Assembly (NCBI GenBank): GCA_965240325.2
Contig: OZ251222.1
Coordinates: forward strand, 1,426,001 to 1,490,000
Direction of reading: 5' to 3'
Source: Rebecca billardiae RCC1528
Lineage: Eukaryota > Haptophyta
Length of the DNA: 64,000 nucleotides
This document shows, in pieces, positions 34,030-44,346 of the stretch. The translations under genes were made by a program, and so were the position numbers. Position 1 is the first letter of the stretch; each line of letters opens with the position of its first letter. The notes under the pieces were generated by a model that was given only the letters and a program-made list of their open reading frames with translations, did not search any database and was not told the DNA's origin.

Positions 34030-34103
34030 CGACGGCTTCATGGGCGGTGACAGTTGGCGGGCGTCAATCTCGCCTGCCTGAGCTGTGTGCGTCTCTTATT
34101 CTT
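34030..34103 (+). repeat. 74-bp repeat upstream of the glycosyltransferase-methyltransferase fusion
   Basis: Second full copy of the 31650-31723 repeat, again followed by a variant of AGTAAACTGTA and then a start codon (34189). Confidence 0.85.
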
Positions 34104-34188
34104 ACAGTAGTGAACTGTAGAGCGGAGTGCATGCTCCTCCGATCATGCCGATTCCCGGGAACGAACGGAAGATCACGCCCACAAGCCG

Positions 34189-36597
34189 ATGACCGACGCG
34201 ACGGGGATGCAGGGCGGGCAGGCAGGCTCGTGCGTCGTCCTCGCGCTGGGCACTCGTGGCGACGTGCAGCCCATGGCCGTCGTCGCGCGCATGCTCGCCG
34301 AGGGCGGCGTGTCGGACGTCCGCTTCGCCACGCACGCGACGTTTGCAGACGCGCTCGCGGACGTGGTCGGCGCGAGCGTGCAGCTCGTGCAGCTCACGGC
34401 GTTGCCAGCGCCGATCTGGGGCGTCGAGCGGTCGGATGGGGGGATGGACGCCGCCGGTCGCGCCTGCCTCCGCGCCGAGTGCGCGCGCGCGTGCGGCGGC
34501 GCGCGCACGATCGTGTTCAACCTGTTCGCCCTCGAGGGGTACGTGCTCGCTGAGGCGCTGGGCGCGCGCGCGCTGGCGTGCTCGCCGTACGTGATCCCGT
34601 ACGCGGCGCCGTCGGGCTTCGAGGCGCGGCTCGAGGCGCGCCACCCCGAGCTGCACCGCGCGCTCGCGCGCCAGCCCGACGGCGGCCTCGTGAGCCGCGC
34701 GGACGTGCTGCACTGGCTGTGGCCTCTCTTTGACGAGCGGCGCTGGGCGAGCTGGCGGGCGGAGCTGAGGCTCGGCCGCGTGCCCTGCCTGGACAGCGAG
34801 GGGCGGGTGAGCCTGGCGCACGCCACGTCGCTGTGCTACCTCTTCTCCGACCTCGTGCTGCCGCGCAGCGGCGGCTGGCCGCGCTGCGCGCACGTGATTG
34901 GCTACGCCGTGCGGGCGCCCGCCGCGCGGGACGTGCACGCGGACGGCGCGCACGCGAACGGCGCGCCGTGCGCCGGCGCGGACGTGTACGCCACGTTCGG
35001 CTCGGCGGCGCTGATCGGCGTGCTCGAGGAGGAAGACGCGCGGCTCGCGGCGCGCGCGCTGGCGAGCGCGTGCGCCTCGCTCGGCGTGCGCGCGCTGCTG
35101 CACGCGCCGCACCGCGGGCCGGTGTCGCGCGCGCTGCGCGACGCGCTCCGCGGCGGCGCGCCCGGCGCCGAGCGCGTGCGCGTGCACGAGGGCGAGCTCG
35201 ACGTGGCGGCGGTGCTCGCGCGCTCGCGGCTGGCGCTGCACCACGGCGGCGCGGGCAGCACGGCGGACGCGCTGCTCGCCGCCGTGCCCTCCGTCGTGCT
35301 CCCGCTCCACTTCGACCAGTACAACTGGGCGGCGCGCGTGTGCGCGCTCGGCGCCGGCGCCGAGCTGCGGCTGCGCGAGCTGCGCGCGCGCCCGCGCGCG
35401 CTCGAGGCCGCGATGGCTGCGCTGCTCGACGGCGGCGGCGGCGCGGCGGGCGCGCGCGCGGCGGCCGAGCGGCGCGGCGCGCTCGCGCGCTCGCTGCGCG
35501 CCGAGGCGTCCGGCAGCACCACGCGCCGCCTGCTCGCGCTGCACGCGGGCGCGCACAGCCCGCGCGCGCCCGACGCGGCGCGCGACGGCGGCGCGGCGTC
35601 GCAGCTGCTGCGCCGCGCGTACGTGGCGCGCGCGGCGCGCGGCACGGCCGCGGCGGCGGACGGCGGCGCGGCGCACGACGCCGCGCGGCACGCCGGCGGC
35701 ACCCTCCGCCTGCCCTGCGGCGCGCGCGTGCGCGTGCCGTGCCGCGCCGAGGGCGCGCACCTGCTGGCTGAGATCTGGGAGCGGCGCGCGTACGCGCGGC
35801 ACGGCGTCGCGGTGTGGCGCGGCGGCGAGGGCGGCGGCGAGGGCGGCGGCGAGGGCGGCGGCGCGGCGGCGCTGGTGGTGGACGTGGGTGCGCACGTGGG
35901 GCTCTTCGCGCTGTGGGCGCGCGCCGAGTGCCGCGGCGCGCGCGTGCTCGCGCTCGAGCCCGCGCCCGAGACGTGCGCCACGCTGCGCGACAACGTGGCG
36001 CGCAACGCGCCGCGCGACGTGAGCGTGGTGGAGGCGGCGGCGGGCGCGAGCGAGGGCTGGCGGCAGCTCACGTACTACCCGCACGCGCCGTGCACGTCGA
36101 CGTGCGCGCCGCGCGAGCGCGAGGCGGCGCACCGCGGCGCGCTCGCGCCCTGGCGGCTCGAGGGCGCGCGCGTGCTGCGCGTGCGCCAGACCACCGTCTC
36201 GGCCGCGCTGCGCGCGCACGCGGCCGAGCCGGGCGGGAGCGACGGCGGCGGCGCGTGCGCGCGCGTGCGGCTGCTCAAGGTGGACGCGGAGGGCGCCGAG
36301 CTCGAGGTGCTGCGTGGCGTGCGCGCGGAGGACTGGGCGCGCATCGAGCAGGTCGCCGTCGAGGTGCACGCGGTGGACGGCCGCGTCGAGGCCGTCGCCG
36401 AGCTGCTGCGCACGGCGGGCGCCTTCGAGCGCGTGCGCGTGGACGCGGACGCGCACATGCTCGCGCTCGGCCTCGACAACCGCATGGTCTTCGCCACGCG
36501 AGAGCCGTCACGGCCAGTGACGGGCCCGGGGAGCCGCGACGCGCGCGGCTCGCCGCGGCCGGTGCCGCCAGGGGCTTCCGCGTGCGGCGCGCACTGA
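34189..36597 (+). CDS. UDP-glycosyltransferase fused to FkbM-family methyltransferase
   Basis: Single exon, 802 residues. Residues 1-440 are a GT-B glycosyltransferase of the GT1/GT28 type: VLALGTRGDVQPMAVVARML is the N-terminal sterol/lipid glucosyltransferase signature, and LALHHGGAGSTADALLAAVP followed by HFDQYNWA is the donor-binding motif. After a linker, residues about 540-790 form an FkbM SAM-dependent methyltransferase: VVDVGAHVGLFALWA (SAM motif I), LALEPAPETCATLRDNV, LLKVDAEGAELEVLRGV. A Gly-rich GEGGGEGGGEGG insertion precedes motif I. No signal peptide or membrane segment is seen, so a cytosolic enzyme that glycosylates and O-methylates the same lipid or glycan is likely (inference). 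The start gives the GT motif at the normal distance from the N-terminus. Confidence 0.85.
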   Translation: MTDATGMQGGQAGSCVVLALGTRGDVQPMAVVARMLAEGGVSDVRFATHATFADALADVVGASVQLVQLTALPAPIWGVERSDGGMDAAGRACLRAECARACGGARTIVFNLFALEGYVLAEALGARALACSPYVIPYAAPSGFEARLEARHPELHRALARQPDGGLVSRADVLHWLWPLFDERRWASWRAELRLGRVPCLDSEGRVSLAHATSLCYLFSDLVLPRSGGWPRCAHVIGYAVRAPAARDVHADGAHANGAPCAGADVYATFGSAALIGVLEEEDARLAARALASACASLGVRALLHAPHRGPVSRALRDALRGGAPGAERVRVHEGELDVAAVLARSRLALHHGGAGSTADALLAAVPSVVLPLHFDQYNWAARVCALGAGAELRLRELRARPRALEAAMAALLDGGGGAAGARAAAERRGALARSLRAEASGSTTRRLLALHAGAHSPRAPDAARDGGAASQLLRRAYVARAARGTAAAADGGAAHDAARHAGGTLRLPCGARVRVPCRAEGAHLLAEIWERRAYARHGVAVWRGGEGGGEGGGEGGGAAALVVDVGAHVGLFALWARAECRGARVLALEPAPETCATLRDNVARNAPRDVSVVEAAAGASEGWRQLTYYPHAPCTSTCAPREREAAHRGALAPWRLEGARVLRVRQTTVSAALRAHAAEPGGSDGGGACARVRLLKVDAEGAELEVLRGVRAEDWARIEQVAVEVHAVDGRVEAVAELLRTAGAFERVRVDADAHMLALGLDNRMVFATREPSRPVTGPGSRDARGSPRPVPPGASACGAH

Positions 36598-36640
36598 GGC
36601 CACAGGCTTCTATATACCGGCGGCACCTGCTGCCGCGACT

Positions 36641-36705
36641 AATGGCCCGCGGTGCAGGGCGGAGCGCGTAGCGTGGAGCCCTCGCCCCGAGGGCTCCACA
36701 CTACG
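36641..36705 (+). repeat. Dispersed repeat, partial copy
   Basis: GGCCCGCGGTGCAGGGCGGA followed by GCGTAGCGTGGAGCCCTCG matches the start of the repeat at 52384-52500 and the inverted copy at 21394-21514. Confidence 0.85.
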
Positions 36706-36973
36706 TGCCGGAGTGACGCCCGTCCGTCCAAAAAAACTCGAACGCCCTTTAGGATGCTTAAACGTGACGAACCGTTGGCTCTGGCTCCGGTTGACCCCTG
36801 CCAGTCCGGTCATAGAAACCGGGCGTACCGAAAATGATCTTCGCATTCCTGCGGCCGAATGAACGCCCGAAGTGTCCCACAGGGCTCCAAGTAGGCTGTA
36901 GGGTTACTATGGATGGCCAATAACTAATAATAAGTGCCCACTGCCCAGGGTGTGAAACTCAGTTTGTGACTAC

Positions 36974-37112
36974 TTCAGACTCTATTTCCATAGCTATTTA
37001 CCCAGTCCGGTGACATATTTCCAATAGCTACGGGTGCATCCGGATCGCACCCGGACCGTGTTCTGACCAGAGTCTGAAATGGGTAAATACATAGTAAAAA
37101 TAGAGTCTGAAC
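36974..37112. repeat. Imperfect inverted repeat (MITE-like hairpin)
   Basis: TTCAGACTCTATTT..ATAG..ATTTACCCA at the left is mirrored by TGGGTAAATAC..AAATAGAGTCTGAA at the right. A second small palindrome, CGGGTGCATCCGGATCGCAC, lies in the loop. Confidence 0.7.
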
Positions 37113-38078
37113 TATAGAGGAAGTGCTTGTTGGCCCGATATCGCTCTGAAGTCATCATCTAGGCATCCATTGTGATTGAGGTCCTCCTGTGCAGTTTTCA
37201 CGAGTGACTTCATGAAGGAGCTCACAGTGCCCGTCTCTGGCAGGGGTCAACCGAAGCCAGAGCCCGTTACCGAAGCGCGTTTTTTTCGGCGATCAATAAT
37301 GACATTGCGCCGCTTGCAAGGTCATTCACGCCTACACGCCGCCCCCGGTGCACCTATGATACGTTTGGTCTTCACCGACTATTTATTGCATGTAGTCGCT
37401 CTTGGTTAATATGGCCTCTCGCGAGCGCGGCACCGGCCCGCAGAGCCAGAGGCCGCGACTCCAAAAGCTTGGTTGGGCCACGGGGCCGTCGCGCGCCGGT
37501 AGTGGCCGAACTCGCGAACGCGTTGGCCACTTGCGCACCGTTTCAATCCGACGGACTCGGCGCGCGGCTGCGGCGGGTCCCGACGGCCGTCGGCCCTCGT
37601 TTTCCGCTCCCGCAAGCCTTGCCGACAGTTTGCTTGAGACCCCTTCGCCTCGTTGAGAAAGCCGCACAAACCCAGCGAACAGTGGCCGAGATGCTAACAA
37701 GATTGCGACTGGGCCGCGAATCGACATCATCGTGCCTTTCGGGATGACGATTGGCTCTTTTAGCTTCGATTCCAAAGATTCGTAAAGATGCTATTGAGTT
37801 CATAATGTTCATATGTCTCACTTTGTCCCGGCGGGAGAAGTTGAGATGATCCGTCGACCGACCAATGGGAAGGCAGAACCGCGGGCATCGCGAAAAAACG
37901 CGTGATGAATTGTTCGCGGGTTGCGGCCCGACAGCCCGCCCGCCCAGGCCCGACAAAACACGCAGTGGGCCGGACGGCCGAACATTAAAATTAAATTGTT
38001 TTTTAAACTCGGCGTCACTGTTATACGGTGACGCGATATAAAGAGTGTGAACTGTACCGGTGGCGCGGTACTAAGCTA

Positions 38079-38080
<2 letters not shown>
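37113..38080. other. Region without a supported gene
   Basis: Overlapping frames on both strands between 37380 and 37960. A plus-strand segment reading LRPLRLVEKAAQTQRTVAEM and a minus-strand segment reading LKEPIVIPKGTMMSIR look mildly protein-like, but they overlap each other and neither can be extended. Confidence 0.35.

Positions 38081-38136
<56 letters not shown>
38081..38136. repeat. AT microsatellite
   Basis: (AT)n of about 56 bp, followed by a short CT tract. It lies about 220 bp beyond the 3' end of the galactokinase gene. Confidence 0.97.
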
Positions 38137-38140
<4 letters not shown>

Positions 38141-38358
38141 CATCAGTACTCTCTCTCTCTCCATACTTATTATTATTTAAAATATAGTGCCAGTAGGCAA
38201 TCGCGTTCGATCCCGGATCCGCCATCGGCCATGGGCATGGCACTTGGCAGCGCGGACCGTGTCACGGCTGCCCGAGCGGCGCGCCCCAAGGCTCCCAAGC
38301 CGGGCTGCTGCCGGGCAGCCGGCCGACCCGACGCTGCGCTGCCAGCTTTGCAACGTGC

Positions 38359-39941
38359 TCACGCCGAGCGCGGGGCGAGCAAGGCGAAGCACACGACGGC
38401 GATAGCCCCGACGGTGATTCCTGCGCCCAGGCGCGCGGCTGTACCTGCCATACGAACAGCGGCCAGGGGCAGGGCGCGTCGGGAGCGCAGGTCAAGTCAG
38501 CATCGCGATCGAGAGAGCATGCGCGGCCCCTCGCGATGCGGACGCGCGCCTTACCCCAGTCTAGCCCGCAGCGGCTCACCACGGGCCCAGTGCCCGCCGC
38601 CGTGATGAAGCACGTCGGCTCCTTGCCCGTGCGCTGGCGGTACTCGATCTGGAGCGCAGCGATGAGCTCTGGCGCGCGCTCTGCGCGCACCAGCGCCACC
38701 GTGCAGCCGCCGAATCCGCCACCGGTCATGCGCGCTCCGTACACGCCGTCGACGCTCATGGCGATCTCCACGAGCGCATCGAGCTCCGGCGTGGAGACCC
38801 CAAAGTCGTCGCGCAGCGACTTGTGGCTCTCGAGCATCAGCTGGCCAGCGGACGCGTAGTCGCGGCGGCGGAACGCCTCGACGGCGTTGAGAGTGCGCAC
38901 GTCCTCTGTGATGGCGTGGCGCGCGCGCTTCAGCTCGACCGGGCTGATGTCGTTCTTGCAGGCCTGCAGCTCAGCCATCGTGCAGCCCCGCAGCAGCGGG
39001 TCTGCCGCGGCTGCCGAGCTCGACTCGCTGCTTGGGAAGCGCTTGCGAATGGCGAGCGCGGCCGAATGGCACTCGCGCACGCGGTCTGGATACTCTGAGC
39101 CGGTGAGCTCGTGCTTCATGTTGGAGTTGGTGACGACGAAGGCGACCGACGGGTCGTTCATCGGCACGCGCGTCGTCTCGTACGGCGGCAGGCAGTCGAT
39201 GAGGAGCGCGTGCCCCGCGACGCCGCACGACGAGATCATCTGGTCCATGATGCCGCACGGCACGCCAGCAAAGTCGTGCTCGCACTTCTGGCAGCGGAGG
39301 GCGCGCAACTTCGGGTCGATGCGCAGGCCGTACGCCGTCTCGATGAAGACGGCCGTGGCAACCTCCAGGGAGGCGGAGCTGCTCAGCCCACCGCCCAGCG
39401 GCACGTCGCTCGCGAACGCGAGATCGAAAGAGCCGGTGTGCCCCGGCAGATCGCGCAGGTACTGCGCCACGACACCTTTGACATAGTTGGCCCATGCGGG
39501 CTCCCCACGGGTGAGGCCGGACTTCGTCGCGCGAAACGTCACGACCTGCCGCCCGCCAGCATTCACCGACACGATGCGGCACGTGCTGCCGGATGGGTTG
39601 CGCACGCCGGCCACAGCAGTGCGCTTGTCGATGGCGATCGGCATCACAAAGCCGCCGTTGTAGTCCGTGTGCTCCCCGATCACGTTGACGCGTCCAGGGG
39701 CCGAGACGCAGAATGCCGCTCGCGCGCCAAACGTCTCGGTGAAGAGGGCTGTCGCCTGCTCGCTCGGGGACGCGTCGCGCGCCATGCTGCTCAACGTCCG
39801 CACGGTGGTAGGCCCTGGCCCCGGCGACGGCGAGGCGGCCACCGCTCCCGAGCACGGAGTCGGAAAAGCTTGGACGAGGCTCCGCGTGGCCGCCCGGGCC
39901 GGGGGGGGGGGGATGATGGACGATGACCCGATGACAATCAA
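38359..39941 (-). CDS. Galactokinase with a predicted C-terminal membrane anchor
   Basis: Exons 39941-38555 and 38444-38359 with a 110-bp intron (G/GTAAGG to TGGCAG/GT) give 490 residues, or 438 from the Met at 39785. Galactokinase signatures: GRVNVIGEHTDYNGG with N-terminal substrate-binding residues, GGGLSSSASLEVATAV (GHMP ATP-binding loop) and MTGGGFGGCTVALV. The enzyme phosphorylates galactose to galactose-1-phosphate in the Leloir pathway. After splicing, the tail reads GLDWGTAARLGAGITVGA then IAVVCFALLAPRSA and stops, which looks like a single membrane helix. Without splicing the frame gives a Pro/Arg-rich tail instead. The first 52 residues may be leader or 5' UTR; the Met at 39785 (MARDASPSEQATALF) gives a standard galactokinase start. 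A run of eleven or more G lies just inside the extended frame at about 39901. Confidence 0.88.
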
Positions 39942-40148
39942 GACGAACAGGACTGACTAACTCGATCAAGTTGAAAGTTCAGAACTGTATTGACTAGTGA
40001 GTCAGTGTCGCTCACAGTTGACGGTGTGTCGCGTGACTGTGTGACGCATCCATGCACTGAGACTCCGCCTGAACAGCCACAGCCACAGCCACAGCGACCG
40101 ACCGATAACTTGTCGGGAGTGCTGGCATCACAGTGGGAGACGGCGTGC

Positions 40149-40987
40149 TCACTTCGCAGGCTGCTCGAGACCCTGGGCGAGGAAGTACTCCTCGAGAGAA
40201 ACCAGCGATGCGGAGAACATGGGCGTGAACGCCGCGAGCTTGGGCACCGTCTCCTCCTCGGGGCCGCCCATCTTGGCGAAGAAGTCGGCACGGTACGGGG
40301 CAGCTGACATGGCGACCTGCGCGGCGCGCCAGCATGGATGGCGCGCAGAGGTGAGCGCCTTCCACCGTGGCCTGTGTGTGGCCCACATGAGCACGGGCAC
40401 ACGCCTGGTTTCCGCTGGGGGGTTCCGAGGCGCAAGATGGCGCACCTTAAAGACCTGCCGAACGGCGAAGTTGTGGTGCTGCGTGAGCGTTGTTGCGTAC
40501 GCGGCGCGGCCAGCATCGGCGACTTCCATGCCCTTGTTGCCAGTTAGCTGTGCGAGGAGCTGCTCCAGGAACTGCAAAGCCCTGCACGGGCCATGGGGAG
40601 GGGCGGGGATGCAGCAGTTGGGCACATCGTGTGCGGGCGGCAAAATGGCGAGGGCTGGCGCTGCGGCGCATACCGCTTGAGCCACAGCAGGGACATTGCC
40701 GTCGTGCCGTCCTTGTGCGTCACCTTTGCCTCGATGTCTTTCTGCACCATCGCATCGAGTGTCACATCTGGAGGGAAGTTCGCCATGTTGTTCCGGATGT
40801 GCGTCACGTTTCCGACCATGTCTTTCTTCACCATGCCGAGGCCAGAGCCCAGGCAGTCGAAGATGGAGATGATTGCGTCACACGCATCGAGAAACTCCGC
40901 CGCTGGGATGGAACCCTTCTCGCCCACCTTGACAGCCTCCCACTTTGCCAGGCAGTTGGCGGTGTCGAACTTCGGCTCGGCCGCCAT
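40149..40987 (-). CDS. Glycolipid transfer protein (GLTP) fold protein
   Basis: Three exons: 40987-40674, 40581-40446 and 40316-40149, 205 residues, close to the 209 of GLTP. Introns are 92 bp (CG/GTATGC to GTGCAG) and 129 bp (AAG/GTGCGC to GCGCAG). Joined protein motifs follow [22 protein letters not shown], then [16 protein letters not shown] (the D and N that bind the sugar headgroup), [29 protein letters not shown] (the conserved W and K of the LLWLKR motif), [11 protein letters not shown] and the C-terminal [15 protein letters not shown] proteins move glycosphingolipids between membranes in the cytosol. It is transcribed divergently from the FtsJ gene 259 bp away. Confidence 0.9.
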
Positions 40988-41246
40988 CCTGACCGGACCC
41001 AGTGCCGGCTGCGGCACAGCCACGGCAGAGGACCGCTGCGAGAGATCGTGTCGCGTCCGCGGCCATATTATGGGCAAGCTCAGGTACACCTGCGAGCGTG
41101 CTTGTGCTCTGCAACGCACAGCCTGCGATCGGCGCGTGGGCGCCGTGCTTTCCCATCACTCTCTCACGCACCACCCACCCACCCCTCCCCACATCTCTCG
41201 CCTCACGCGTGCACCGCGGCGACACCACGCATCCGCCCTCCTGGAT
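40988..41246. promoter_or_regulatory. Divergent promoter region between GLTP and TRM7-like genes
   Basis: 259 bp between opposing start codons. A C-rich tract with CACCCACCCACCCC lies near the right-hand start. Confidence 0.5.
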
Positions 41247-42236
41247 ATGAGCAGCAAGGACAAGCGGGACATCTACTATCGCAAGGCGAAGGAGGAGGGC
41301 TGGCGCGCGCGGTCTGCGTACAAGCTGCTGCAGCTTGACGAAGAGTTCAACCTGTTTGCAGGTGTCAAGCGTGCTGTTGACCTGTGCGCAGCGCCTGGTT
41401 CCTGGTCGCAAGTCTTGGCGCGCAGGCTCTGCAGCGACGAGGCGCACCGCGAGGACGCTCGGATTGTCGCGGTTGACCTCCAGGAGATGGCTCCCATCGA
41501 CGGTGTGCACACCATACAAGGAGACATAACCTCCGAGCGCACGATCAACGCCGTGCTCGACGCCTTTCGCGCTGGCGACGAGGAGCGCTTGGCCGATCTC
41601 GTCGTGTGCGATGGCGCACCCGACGTGACTGGCATGCATGACATCGACGAGTACATCCAAGCGCAGCTGCTCATGTCAGCGCTGAACGTGACGACGCATC
41701 TCTTGCGGCCAGGCGGCGCGTTCGTGACAAAGATCTTTCGGGGGAAGGACGTCACGCTCCTCTACGCGCAACTGAAGGTTTTCTTCGAGCACGTTGTGTG
41801 TGCCAAGCCCAAGTCGTCGCGCAACTCGTCGGTGGAGGCGTTCGCTGTGTGCCAGGGTTTCCGGCTGCCGGAGGGGTACACGCCCACGACCGTTGAGCCA
41901 CTCTTCACGCAGCAGTACGGGCAGCAGGGCCCGGTGAACCGCGTCATCGTTCCCTTTCTCGCGTGTGGCGACCTGAGCGGTCTTGATGCCGACGCCAACT
42001 ACCCCCTGGTGTTCGAGCTTGCGCCCGCCCCAACGGAGGCGCAGCCCATCGGCATCGACGAGAGCGCGGAGCGCAAACGCGCGACGCCACGCGACGAGGC
42101 GATCGCTGCAGGGTACACATATCTTGAGCCGACGCAGAAGCCAACCAAGCCGGCGTACAAGGCGGCGCTCGAGGAGCAATCCAGGCGAGACCAACGCAAG
42201 CTGTGCTTCGCGGAAGCCGCGCCCGCCCAGGCTTGA
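41247..42236 (+). CDS. FtsJ-like tRNA 2'-O-ribose methyltransferase (TRM7/FTSJ1 type)
   Basis: Single exon, 329 residues from [18 protein letters not shown], the canonical TRM7/FTSJ1 N-terminus. The frame upstream of this Met is open but non-conserved. The catalytic K-D-K-E set is visible: Lys in [18 protein letters not shown] loop [14 protein letters not shown], Asp in [18 protein letters not shown], Lys in [11 protein letters not shown], and Glu in [14 protein letters not shown]7 enzymes methylate positions 32 and 34 of tRNA anticodon loops with partner proteins. The C-terminal extension after [15 protein letters not shown] matches eukaryotic TRM7 rather than bacterial RlmE. Confidence 0.93.
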   Translation: MSSKDKRDIYYRKAKEEGWRARSAYKLLQLDEEFNLFAGVKRAVDLCAAPGSWSQVLARRLCSDEAHREDARIVAVDLQEMAPIDGVHTIQGDITSERTINAVLDAFRAGDEERLADLVVCDGAPDVTGMHDIDEYIQAQLLMSALNVTTHLLRPGGAFVTKIFRGKDVTLLYAQLKVFFEHVVCAKPKSSRNSSVEAFAVCQGFRLPEGYTPTTVEPLFTQQYGQQGPVNRVIVPFLACGDLSGLDADANYPLVFELAPAPTEAQPIGIDESAERKRATPRDEAIAAGYTYLEPTQKPTKPAYKAALEEQSRRDQRKLCFAEAAPAQA

Positions 42237-42357
42237 GGCTATGTACGGTGGCGTCTGTCACTCTGACTCTGACTCTGACCTGCTGTAGCCACTCTGTGCG
42301 GACTGCGTGTGCCGCGTGTCGACAACGGAGTGACAAGTACATGACGGTGACAAACTA

Positions 42358-42390
42358 ATATATATATATATATCAGATATATATATATAC
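42358..42390. repeat. AT microsatellite
   Basis: Two short (TA)n tracts separated by TATCAGATAT just before the inverted-repeat element. Confidence 0.9.
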
Positions 42391-42410
42391 TGACACACTG
42401 TAATGCATGT

Positions 42411-44346
42411 ACCAGGTCGTTCCCCCTGCACTGGGAATCCGCGGTTTCGCACTATTCAGAGCACGAGGCCGCGGCATAGCAACGCAGATTTATTCTTCCG
42501 CTTGCTCTATCAGACCACTTGAACGATCTAATCGAGGTTTCCAATTGAAAATGACGAAAGTACATCCATCCATTAGAGAACCCAAATCCCGAGCGCGGCA
42601 AAGCCGTGGAACGCAGTAATCAGCCTCGTCAGCGATAGTCCGCTCACGAAATCGAGGCGCTGGAAATGAGTTCTTCGCGTGCAACCGCGGAGGCGGGAGC
42701 CCTCCCGCGGGTGCGGAGCACCGATTCTGACCCGCCCCCTGCGCCTGCGGCCGGGCGGCGAGTGCGATGCAGCTGGCCCGGCGCTGGGGGGCGCGGATGT
42801 GCTTGCGGAGCCGGCGTGCGTGGACGGGCTGTTGCGGGAGAGTATCTGCCGCCCTCCTGCGCCGCGCGACTTGCGCCACGCCTCTTTCGCCTCGGCTCAG
42901 GGCAGCGCGCACGCGCGCGCCGCCTCCGGGGCCAGCCTTCGGCCTGCGCCGCAGCCGACCGCGCGCGCGCCGTGCGCGGCGTGGTCGGGAAGGAACGGGC
43001 GCGGCTGCCGGGCGAGATGGCGATATCATGTGCGCACGCCATGCCGCCCCGCCACGCCTTGCCGAGCGTGTCGCTGGTCCATTTGCACGCCTCTTCGAGT
43101 TGTCACAAATGGTGTGCACGCGGCCTCGCGGTCGTGAGTCGTGACCGCTGGGGGCCGCGCCCGGGCCAGGGCGCTGCGGGCGCGGATGTGCTTGCGGAGC
43201 CGGCGTGCGTGGACGGGCTGTTGTGGGAGAGTATCTGCCGCCCTCCTGCACCGCGCGACTTGCGCCACGCCTCTTTCGCCTCGGCTCAGGGCAGCGCGCA
43301 CGCGGCGCGTCGCCTCAAGGCCAGCCTTGCCTGCGCCGCAGCCGACCGCGTGCGCGCCGTGCGCGGCGTGGTCGGGAAGGAACGGGCACGGCTGCCGGGC
43401 GAGATGGCGATATCATGTGCGCACGCCATGCCGCCCCGCCACGCCTTGCCGAGCGTGTCGCTGGTCCGTTTGCACGCCTCTTCGAGTTGTCACACTATGA
43501 ATGGTGTGCCACGGCCTCGCGGTCGTGACCCTTGCCGGGACGATCATTGAGACACAGAACAGTGCCAAGCGGGCACGCGGGATACTCTTACATGAATGTT
43601 CATCACCACGTGGTCGTGTAGAAGTGCTGGGTGCGACGCTTTCCTCGCGCGGATGCACTTTCATCATCTTCTTCGAGCTCCGAGGTCTGGCTTCAGGCAC
43701 GACAAGAAATCAGCACTCGTCAACAGCTGTGCGGATCCGTTATCGTGCCCTTTCGCGGCGCCGCGGGGCGGCATGGCGTGCGCACATGATGTCGTCATCT
43801 CGCCCGGCAGCACCCCCCGTTCCTTCCCGACCACGCCGCGCACGGCGCGCGCGCGGTTGCGGCTGCGGCGCGGGCACGGTGCGGCCCTGGCCTCCGAGGC
43901 GGCGCGCGCGTGCGCGCTGCCCTGAGCCGCGGCGAAAAGAGGCGTGGCGCGAGACGCGCGGCGCAGGAGGGCGCCATATACTCTCCCGCAACAGCCTGTC
44001 CACGCAAGCCGGCTCCGCGAGCACATCCGCGCCCGCAGCGCCGTGCCCCGGGCGCGCCGGCCGCCAACGGCGCTCGGCCGCCTTCGCCTGCCCGCCCTGC
44101 CGCCGAGGGCAAAGGTCAAGATTTGGTCGGCCCTCGCCTGCCGAGCCGCCACCGGCCGGGGGCTCCCTGCACCATCTATCTCATTGCGGCTCAATTTTGG
44201 GATTGCGAGACCAGCTCATCGATTGACGCACATCCGCACCCGCGAGACCTGAAAATCTTATTCGCGGGTAGCGACGGGTGCGTCCTGCGGCTGTTTTTCT
44301 CGTATGTCCAAACCGCGGATTCCCAGTGCAGGGGGAACGACCTGGT
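42411..44346. mobile_element. 1.9-kb inverted-repeat element with internal duplicated modules
   Basis: Termini ACCAGGTCGTTCCCCCTGCA and the exact complement at 44327-44346; the inverted repeat continues through CTGGGAATCCGCGGTTT. Inside is a GC-rich module of about 250-350 bp (core GGACGGGCTGTTG..GGAGAGTATCTGCC and CTTTCGCCTCGGCTCAGG) present twice in direct order (about 42796-43140 and 43180-43500) and once inverted (about 43770-44040). Flanking AATGCATGT and AATGTATCA are only loosely alike, so a target duplication is not certain. No transposase is present. Long open frames in the modules occur on all strands and are not supported as genes. Confidence 0.75.

Noticed and set aside
34102-36456. 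784-codon minus-strand frame opposite the glycosyltransferase fusion
   Set aside because: Shadow of the plus-strand gene, which carries intact donor and SAM motifs.
38196-38221. GCGTTCGATCCC resembling a tRNA T-arm
   Set aside because: No matching D-arm, anticodon arm or acceptor stem in the preceding sequence, which is an AT/CT microsatellite.
42490-43550. Long overlapping frames of 250-290 codons
   Set aside because: They fall in the duplicated modules of the inverted-repeat element, are open in several frames at once, and end inside repeats.
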